Shown one piece after another: positions 18,483 through 24,393 of a stretch of 24,393 nt of DNA. Position numbers and translations under genes: made by a program. The notes beneath the pieces were generated by a model that was not told the DNA's origin, ran no database searches, and saw only the letters and a list, made by a program, of their open reading frames with translations. The DNA is from Nymphaea colorata (taxonomy: Eukaryota; Streptophyta; Magnoliopsida; Nymphaeales; Nymphaeaceae), in NCBI RefSeq assembly GCF_008831285.2, contig NW_022205164.1, forward strand, positions 1 to 24,393, read 5' to 3'. How positions within the stretch are numbered: position 1 is the stretch's first letter; every line of letters starts with the position of its first letter.

Positions 18483-18791
18483 TTTTTGCCCGGCACCGCT
18501 TTCCCTTTCCGTCTTTTGCCGGCCTCCCGCGCACGAACCGCCGCGGTGTGCTCATCGCGCTCCTTTGCTCGGCCACCACGTGGGCCGCCCCTCGCGACGG
18601 AGGAGGTACAGGCGAGGGCCCGCGCAACGCAGCATCGCCCACGCTCGACGGGGGGCAAATCGGTAATCAGAAGATAGTTTTTTTTATTTTTTTTTTCCAC
18701 CGCTTCTTTTCGTATTCTTCCGCGGCGAGTGGGAGGGTGTGTTTCGACGGGCCGCGTTGCGCATAAGTGGATTGTCTTCGCACCTCCTAGC

Positions 18792-18911
18792 GGGTGCGAT
18801 CATACCAGCACTAACGCACCGGATCCCATCAGAACTCCGAAGTTAAGCGTGCTTGGGCGAGAGTAGTACTGGGATGGGTGACCTCCTGGGAAGTCCTCGT
18901 GTTGCATCCCC
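18792..18911 (+). rRNA. 5S rRNA: 5S ribosomal RNA (unit 44)
   Basis: Complete copy with no difference seen. TATA-like element at 18762-18768, T5 at 18912-18916, 429-bp unit. Confidence 0.97.
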
Positions 18912-19220
18912 TTTTTGCCCGGCACCGCTTTCCCTTTCCGTCTTTTGCCGGCCTCCCGCGCACGAACCGCCGCGGTGTGCTCATCGCGCTCCTTTGCTCG
19001 GCCACCACGTGGGCCGCCCCTCGCGACGGAGGAGGTACAGGCGAGGGCCCGCGCAACGCAGCATCGCCCACGCTCGACGGGGGGCAAATCGGTAATCAGA
19101 AGATAGTTTTTTTTATTTTTTTTTTCCACCGCTTCTTTTCGTATTCTTCCGCGGCGAGTGGGAGGGTGTGTTTCGACGGGCCGCGTTGCGCATAAGTGGA
19201 TTGTCTTCGCACCTCCTAGC

Positions 19221-19340
19221 GGGTGCGATCATACCAGCACTAACGCACCGGATCCCATCAGAACTCCGAAGTTAAGCGTGCTTGGGCGAGAGTAGTACTG
19301 GGATGGGTGACCTCCTGGGAAGTCCTCGTGTTGCATCCCC
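19221..19340 (+). rRNA. 5S rRNA: 5S ribosomal RNA (unit 45)
   Basis: Complete copy with no difference seen. TATA-like element at 19191-19197, T5 at 19341-19345, 429-bp unit. Confidence 0.97.
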
Positions 19341-19649
19341 TTTTTGCCCGGCACCGCTTTCCCTTTCCGTCTTTTGCCGGCCTCCCGCGCACGAACCGCC
19401 GCGGTGTGCTCATCGCGCTCCTTTGCTCGGCCACCACGTGGGCCGCCCCTCGCGACGGAGGAGGTACAGGCGAGGGCCCGCGCAACGCAGCATCGCCCAC
19501 GCTCGACGGGGGGCAAATCGGTAATCAGAAGATAGTTTTTTTTATTTTTTTTTTCCACCGCTTCTTTTCGTATTCTTCCGCGGCGAGTGGGAGGGTGTGT
19601 TTCGACGGGCCGCGTTGCGCATAAGTGGATTGTCTTCGCACCTCCTAGC

Positions 19650-19769
19650 GGGTGCGATCATACCAGCACTAACGCACCGGATCCCATCAGAACTCCGAAG
19701 TTAAGCGTGCTTGGGCGAGAGTAGTACTGGGATGGGTGACCTCCTGGGAAGTCCTCGTGTTGCATCCCC
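19650..19769 (+). rRNA. 5S rRNA: 5S ribosomal RNA (unit 46)
   Basis: Complete copy with no difference seen. TATA-like element at 19620-19626, T5 at 19770-19774, 429-bp unit. Confidence 0.97.
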
Positions 19770-20078
19770 TTTTTGCCCGGCACCGCTTTCCCTTTCCGTC
19801 TTTTGCCGGCCTCCCGCGCACGAACCGCCGCGGTGTGCTCATCGCGCTCCTTTGCTCGGCCACCACGTGGGCCGCCCCTCGCGACGGAGGAGGTACAGGC
19901 GAGGGCCCGCGCAACGCAGCATCGCCCACGCTCGACGGGGGGCAAATCGGTAATCAGAAGATAGTTTTTTTTATTTTTTTTTTCCACCGCTTCTTTTCGT
20001 ATTCTTCCGCGGCGAGTGGGAGGGTGTGTTTCGACGGGCCGCGTTGCGCATAAGTGGATTGTCTTCGCACCTCCTAGC

Positions 20079-20198
20079 GGGTGCGATCATACCAGCACTA
20101 ACGCACCGGATCCCATCAGAACTCCGAAGTTAAGCGTGCTTGGGCGAGAGTAGTACTGGGATGGGTGACCTCCTGGGAAGTCCTCGTGTTGCATCCCC
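20079..20198 (+). rRNA. 5S rRNA: 5S ribosomal RNA (unit 47)
   Basis: Complete copy with no difference seen. TATA-like element at 20049-20055, T5 at 20199-20203, 429-bp unit. Confidence 0.97.
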
Positions 20199-20507
20199 TT
20201 TTTGCCCGGCACCGCTTTCCCTTTCCGTCTTTTGCCGGCCTCCCGCGCACGAACCGCCGCGGTGTGCTCATCGCGCTCCTTTGCTCGGCCACCACGTGGG
20301 CCGCCCCTCGCGACGGAGGAGGTACAGGCGAGGGCCCGCGCAACGCAGCATCGCCCACGCTCGACGGGGGGCAAATCGGTAATCAGAAGATAGTTTTTTT
20401 TATTTTTTTTTTCCACCGCTTCTTTTCGTATTCTTCCGCGGCGAGTGGGAGGGTGTGTTTCGACGGGCCGCGTTGCGCATAAGTGGATTGTCTTCGCACC
20501 TCCTAGC

Positions 20508-20627
20508 GGGTGCGATCATACCAGCACTAACGCACCGGATCCCATCAGAACTCCGAAGTTAAGCGTGCTTGGGCGAGAGTAGTACTGGGATGGGTGACCT
20601 CCTGGGAAGTCCTCGTGTTGCATCCCC
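20508..20627 (+). rRNA. 5S rRNA: 5S ribosomal RNA (unit 48)
   Basis: Complete copy with no difference seen. TATA-like element at 20478-20484, T5 at 20628-20632, 429-bp unit. Last of the fifteen-unit consensus run. Confidence 0.97.
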
Positions 20628-20936
20628 TTTTTGCCCGGCACCGCTTTCCCTTTCCGTCTTTTGCCGGCCTCCCGCGCACGAACCGCCGCGGTGTGCTCAT
20701 CGCGCTCCTTTGCTCGGCCACCACGTGGGCCGCCCCTCGCGACGGAGGAGGTACAGGCGAGGGCCCGCGCAACGCAGCATCGCCCACGCTCGACGGGGGG
20801 CAAATCGGTAATCAGAAGATAGTTTTTTTTATTTTTTTTTTCCACCGCTTCTTTTCGTATTCTTCCGCGGCGAGTGGGAGGGTGTGTTTCGACGGGCCGC
20901 GTTGCGCATAAGTGGATTGTCTTCGCACCTCCTAGC

Positions 20937-21056
20937 GGGTGCGATCATACCAGCACTAACGCACCGGATCCCATCAGAACTCCGAAGTTAAGCGTGCTTG
21001 GGCGAGAGTAGTACTGGGATGGGTGACCTCCTGGGAAGTCCTCGTGTTGCATCCCC
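20937..21056 (+). rRNA. 5S rRNA: 5S ribosomal RNA (unit 49)
   Basis: Complete copy with no difference seen. TATA-like element at 20907-20913, T5 at 21057-21061. T8-A-T9 spacer (428 bp), an isolated occurrence in the right half of the array. Confidence 0.97.
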
Positions 21057-21364
21057 TTTTTGCCCGGCACCGCTTTCCCTTTCCGTCTTTTGCCGGCCTC
21101 CCGCGCACGAACCGCCGCGGTGTGCTCATCGCGCTCCTTTGCTCGGCCACCACGTGGGCCGCCCCTCGCGACGGAGGAGGTACAGGCGAGGGCCCGCGCA
21201 ACGCAGCATCGCCCACGCTCGACGGGGGGCAAATCGGTAATCAGAAGATAGTTTTTTTTATTTTTTTTTCCACCGCTTCTTTTCGTATTCTTCCGCGGCG
21301 AGTGGGAGGGTGTGTTTCGACGGGCCGCGTTGCGCATAAGTGGATTGTCTTCGCACCTCCTAGC

Positions 21365-21484
21365 GGGTGCGATCATACCAGCACTAACGCACCGGATCCC
21401 ATCAGAACTCCGAAGTTAAGCGTGCTTGGGCGAGAGTAGTACTGGGATGGGTGACCTCCTGGGAAGTCCTCGTGTTGCATCCCC
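21365..21484 (+). rRNA. 5S rRNA: 5S ribosomal RNA (unit 50)
   Basis: Complete copy with no difference seen. TATA-like element at 21335-21341, T5 at 21485-21489, 429-bp unit. Confidence 0.97.
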
Positions 21485-21793
21485 TTTTTGCCCGGCACCG
21501 CTTTCCCTTTCCGTCTTTTGCCGGCCTCCCGCGCACGAACCGCCGCGGTGTGCTCATCGCGCTCCTTTGCTCGGCCACCACGTGGGCCGCCCCTCGCGAC
21601 GGAGGAGGTACAGGCGAGGGCCCGCGCAACGCAGCATCGCCCACGCTCGACGGGGGGCAAATCGGTAATCAGAAGATAGTTTTTTTTATTTTTTTTTTCC
21701 ACCGCTTCTTTTCGTATTCTTCCGCGGCGAGTGGGAGGGTGTGTTTCGACGGGCCGCGTTGCGCATAAGTGGATTGTCTTCGCACCTCCTAGC

Positions 21794-21913
21794 GGGTGCG
21801 ATCATACCAGCACTAACGCACCGGATCCCATCAGAACTCCGAAGTTAAGCGTGCTTGGGCGAGAGTAGTACTGGGATGGGTGACCTCCTGGGAAGTCCTC
21901 GTGTTGCATCCCC
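21794..21913 (+). rRNA. 5S rRNA: 5S ribosomal RNA (unit 51)
   Basis: Complete copy with no difference seen. TATA-like element at 21764-21770, T5 at 21914-21918, 429-bp unit. Confidence 0.97.
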
Positions 21914-22222
21914 TTTTTGCCCGGCACCGCTTTCCCTTTCCGTCTTTTGCCGGCCTCCCGCGCACGAACCGCCGCGGTGTGCTCATCGCGCTCCTTTGCT
22001 CGGCCACCACGTGGGCCGCCCCTCGCGACGGAGGAGGTACAGGCGAGGGCCCGCGCAACGCAGCATCGCCCACGCTCGACGGGGGGCAAATCGGTAATCA
22101 GAAGATAGTTTTTTTTATTTTTTTTTTCCACCGCTTCTTTTCGTATTCTTCCGCGGCGAGTGGGAGGGTGTGTTTCGACGGGCCGCGTTGCGCATAAGTG
22201 GATTGTCTTCGCACCTCCTAGC

Positions 22223-22342
22223 GGGTGCGATCATACCAGCACTAACGCACCGGATCCCATCAGAACTCCGAAGTTAAGCGTGCTTGGGCGAGAGTAGTAC
22301 TGGGATGGGTGACCTCCTGGGAAGTCCTCGTGTTGCATCCCC
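22223..22342 (+). rRNA. 5S rRNA: 5S ribosomal RNA (unit 52)
   Basis: Complete copy with no difference seen. TATA-like element at 22193-22199, T5 at 22343-22347, 429-bp unit. Confidence 0.97.
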
Positions 22343-22651
22343 TTTTTGCCCGGCACCGCTTTCCCTTTCCGTCTTTTGCCGGCCTCCCGCGCACGAACCG
22401 CCGCGGTGTGCTCATCGCGCTCCTTTGCTCGGCCACCACGTGGGCCGCCCCTCGCGACGGAGGAGGTACAGGCGAGGGCCCGCGCAACGCAGCATCGCCC
22501 ACGCTCGACGGGGGGCAAATCGGTAATCAGAAGATAGTTTTTTTTATTTTTTTTTTCCACCGCTTCTTTTCGTATTCTTCCGCGGCGAGTGGGAGGGTGT
22601 GTTTCGACGGGCCGCGTTGCGCATAAGTGGATTGTCTTCGCACCTCCTAGC

Positions 22652-22771
22652 GGGTGCGATCATACCAGCACTAACGCACCGGATCCCATCAGAACTCCGA
22701 AGTTAAGCGTGCTTGGGCGAGAGTAGTACTGGGATGGGTGACCTCCTGGGAAGTCCTCGTGTTGCATCCCC
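22652..22771 (+). rRNA. 5S rRNA: 5S ribosomal RNA (unit 53)
   Basis: Complete copy with no difference seen. TATA-like element at 22622-22628, T5 at 22772-22776, 429-bp unit. Confidence 0.97.
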
Positions 22772-23080
22772 TTTTTGCCCGGCACCGCTTTCCCTTTCCG
22801 TCTTTTGCCGGCCTCCCGCGCACGAACCGCCGCGGTGTGCTCATCGCGCTCCTTTGCTCGGCCACCACGTGGGCCGCCCCTCGCGACGGAGGAGGTACAG
22901 GCGAGGGCCCGCGCAACGCAGCATCGCCCACGCTCGACGGGGGGCAAATCGGTAATCAGAAGATAGTTTTTTTTATTTTTTTTTTCCACCGCTTCTTTTC
23001 GTATTCTTCCGCGGCGAGTGGGAGGGTGTGTTTCGACGGGCCGCGTTGCGCATAAGTGGATTGTCTTCGCACCTCCTAGC

Positions 23081-23200
23081 GGGTGCGATCATACCAGCAC
23101 TAACGCACCGGATCCCATCAGAACTCCGAAGTTAAGCGTGCTTGGGCGAGAGTAGTACTGGGATGGGTGACCTCCTGGGAAGTCCTCGTGTTGCATCCCC
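23081..23200 (+). rRNA. 5S rRNA: 5S ribosomal RNA (unit 54)
   Basis: Complete copy with no difference seen. TATA-like element at 23051-23057, T5 at 23201-23205, 429-bp unit. Confidence 0.97.
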
Positions 23201-23509
23201 TTTTTGCCCGGCACCGCTTTCCCTTTCCGTCTTTTGCCGGCCTCCCGCGCACGAACCGCCGCGGTGTGCTCATCGCGCTCCTTTGCTCGGCCACCACGTG
23301 GGCCGCCCCTCGCGACGGAGGAGGTACAGGCGAGGGCCCGCGCAACGCAGCATCGCCCACGCTCGACGGGGGGCAAATCGGTAATCAGAAGATAGTTTTT
23401 TTTATTTTTTTTTTCCACCGCTTCTTTTCGTATTCTTCCGCGGCGAGTGGGAGGGTGTGTTTCGACGGGCCGCGTTGCGCATAAGTGGATTGTCTTCGCA
23501 CCTCCTAGC

Positions 23510-23629
23510 GGGTGCGATCATACCAGCACTAACGCACCGGATCCCATCAGAACTCCGAAGTTAAGCGTGCTTGGGCGAGAGTAGTACTGGGATGGGTGAC
23601 CTCCTGGGAAGTCCTCGTGTTGCATCCCC
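23510..23629 (+). rRNA. 5S rRNA: 5S ribosomal RNA (unit 55)
   Basis: Complete copy with no difference seen. TATA-like element at 23480-23486, T5 at 23630-23634. Its spacer has CC at 23673-23674 where other units have CCC, on a T8-A-T10 background (428 bp). The same C loss occurs in the partial unit at the left edge (98-99). Confidence 0.97.
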
Positions 23630-23672
23630 TTTTTGCCCGGCACCGCTTTCCCTTTCCGTCTTTTGCCGGCCT

Positions 23673-23674
23673 CC
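23673..23674 (+). other. Lost-C spacer variant (unit 55)
   Basis: GCCTCCGCGC for GCCTCCCGCGC. The same change is at 98-99 in the left-edge unit, and in no other unit. Confidence 0.8.
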
Positions 23675-23937
23675 GCGCACGAACCGCCGCGGTGTGCTCA
23701 TCGCGCTCCTTTGCTCGGCCACCACGTGGGCCGCCCCTCGCGACGGAGGAGGTACAGGCGAGGGCCCGCGCAACGCAGCATCGCCCACGCTCGACGGGGG
23801 GCAAATCGGTAATCAGAAGATAGTTTTTTTTATTTTTTTTTTCCACCGCTTCTTTTCGTATTCTTCCGCGGCGAGTGGGAGGGTGTGTTTCGACGGGCCG
23901 CGTTGCGCATAAGTGGATTGTCTTCGCACCTCCTAGC

Positions 23938-24057
23938 GGGTGCGATCATACCAGCACTAACGCACCGGATCCCATCAGAACTCCGAAGTTAAGCGTGCTT
24001 GGGCGAGAGTAGTACTGGGATGGGTGACCTCCTGGGAAGTCCTCGTGTTGCATCCCC
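23938..24057 (+). rRNA. 5S rRNA: 5S ribosomal RNA (unit 56)
   Basis: Last complete copy, no difference seen. TATA-like element at 23908-23914, T5 at 24058-24062, 429-bp unit leading into the truncated gene at the right edge. Confidence 0.97.
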
Positions 24058-24366
24058 TTTTTGCCCGGCACCGCTTTCCCTTTCCGTCTTTTGCCGGCCT
24101 CCCGCGCACGAACCGCCGCGGTGTGCTCATCGCGCTCCTTTGCTCGGCCACCACGTGGGCCGCCCCTCGCGACGGAGGAGGTACAGGCGAGGGCCCGCGC
24201 AACGCAGCATCGCCCACGCTCGACGGGGGGCAAATCGGTAATCAGAAGATAGTTTTTTTTATTTTTTTTTTCCACCGCTTCTTTTCGTATTCTTCCGCGG
24301 CGAGTGGGAGGGTGTGTTTCGACGGGCCGCGTTGCGCATAAGTGGATTGTCTTCGCACCTCCTAGC

Positions 24367-24393
24367 GGGTGCGATCATACCAGCACTAACGCA
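24367..24393 (+). rRNA. 5S rRNA: 5S rRNA, 5' partial (unit 57)
   Basis: First 27 nt of the next 5S gene, cut by the window end. It keeps the GGGTGCGATC start, C at -1, and the TATA-like element at 24337-24343. It matches the complete copies as far as it goes. Confidence 0.95.

Larger units (their letters stand above)
14502..20936 (+). repeat. Consensus run of fifteen units (34-48)
   Basis: Fifteen consecutive 429-bp units (exactly 6435 bp) with no variant seen, the longest uniform stretch in the window. Copy number here is the part of the assembly most open to collapse or expansion. Confidence 0.75.
1..24393 (+). repeat. 5S rDNA tandem array (56 complete units, 2 partial)
   Basis: A single direct tandem repeat fills the window. 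The unit is 429 bp by consensus; 44 of the 56 complete units lack the T9 or T7 tract variants described elsewhere or differ only by one indel. Unit phase can be followed continuously by the 5S gene, so there are no inversions, insertions or gaps. Both edges cut through a 5S gene, so the array continues outside on both sides. Every spacer is about 306-309 bp and holds no gene: in order T5 terminator, GC-rich CpG-dense half, CACGTG palindrome, T8-A-T9/10 tract, purine-rich stretch and the next promoter. Relative to a gene start s in a consensus unit, the TATA-like element is at s-30 to s-24, GC at s-12/s-11, box A at about s+49 to s+63, box C at about s+79 to s+96, T5 at s+120 to s+124, CACGTG at s+214 to s+219 and the T tract from s+315. 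Confidence 0.98.

Noticed and set aside
1-24393. CRISPR array or satellite of unknown type
   Set aside because: The repeats are long, adjacent and contain a complete 5S rRNA gene; there are no unique spacers and no cas genes.
1-24393. Bacterial or organellar 5S rRNA
   Set aside because: The gene has the eukaryotic internal control region and T-run stop, is repeated in tandem on its own, and is not linked to 16S/23S genes.

Overview
The whole 24.4 kb window is one head-to-tail tandem array of nuclear 5S ribosomal DNA, all on the + strand. The organism is a land plant, most likely an angiosperm. The 120-nt transcribed region is a canonical plant 5S rRNA. Its upstream pattern (TATA-like element near -28, GC at -12/-11, C at -1) and its T-run terminator match the layout described for plant 5S genes such as those of Arabidopsis. 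I do not recognise the spacer and cannot name a family or species.

Layout: the window opens inside a 5S gene (1-55 is its 3' part), continues with 56 complete 5S genes (362 to 24057), and closes inside a 58th (24367-24393 is its first 27 nt). The consensus unit is 429 bp: 120 bp of gene, a T5 terminator, and a spacer of about 309 bp. In order, the spacer holds a GC- and CpG-rich half containing a palindromic CACGTG, a T8-A-T10 tract about 195 bp after the gene, a purine-rich stretch, and the promoter of the next gene. Unit lengths are 427, 428 or 429 bp, and every length difference traces to one or two single-base indels. There are no protein-coding genes, mobile elements, inversions or other RNA genes. 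The open reading frames that recur each unit are by-products of a GC-rich, stop-poor spacer.

Each unit is a self-contained RNA polymerase III gene with an internal control region (box A, intermediate element, box C), short upstream elements and a T-run stop. Together the copies supply the 5S rRNA of the large ribosomal subunit. The 56 complete coding regions show no difference I could see. Variation is confined to the spacers and to the first, partial unit.

The most informative structure is the pattern of rare spacer variants. Four indel types each occur in exactly two non-adjacent units: T7-A-T10 in units 3 and 10, a five-G run in units 5 and 11, a lost T in units 17 and 22, and a lost C in units 0 and 55. 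Their order indicates that a block of several units on the left was duplicated. Units 23-30 and 34-48 form long runs with no variant seen. I number units by their 5S gene, unit 1 starting at 362 and unit 0 being the partial one at the left edge. I found no evidence of an undescribed system; the value of the window lies in its array evolution, and in whether the left-edge anomalies are real or sequencing errors.
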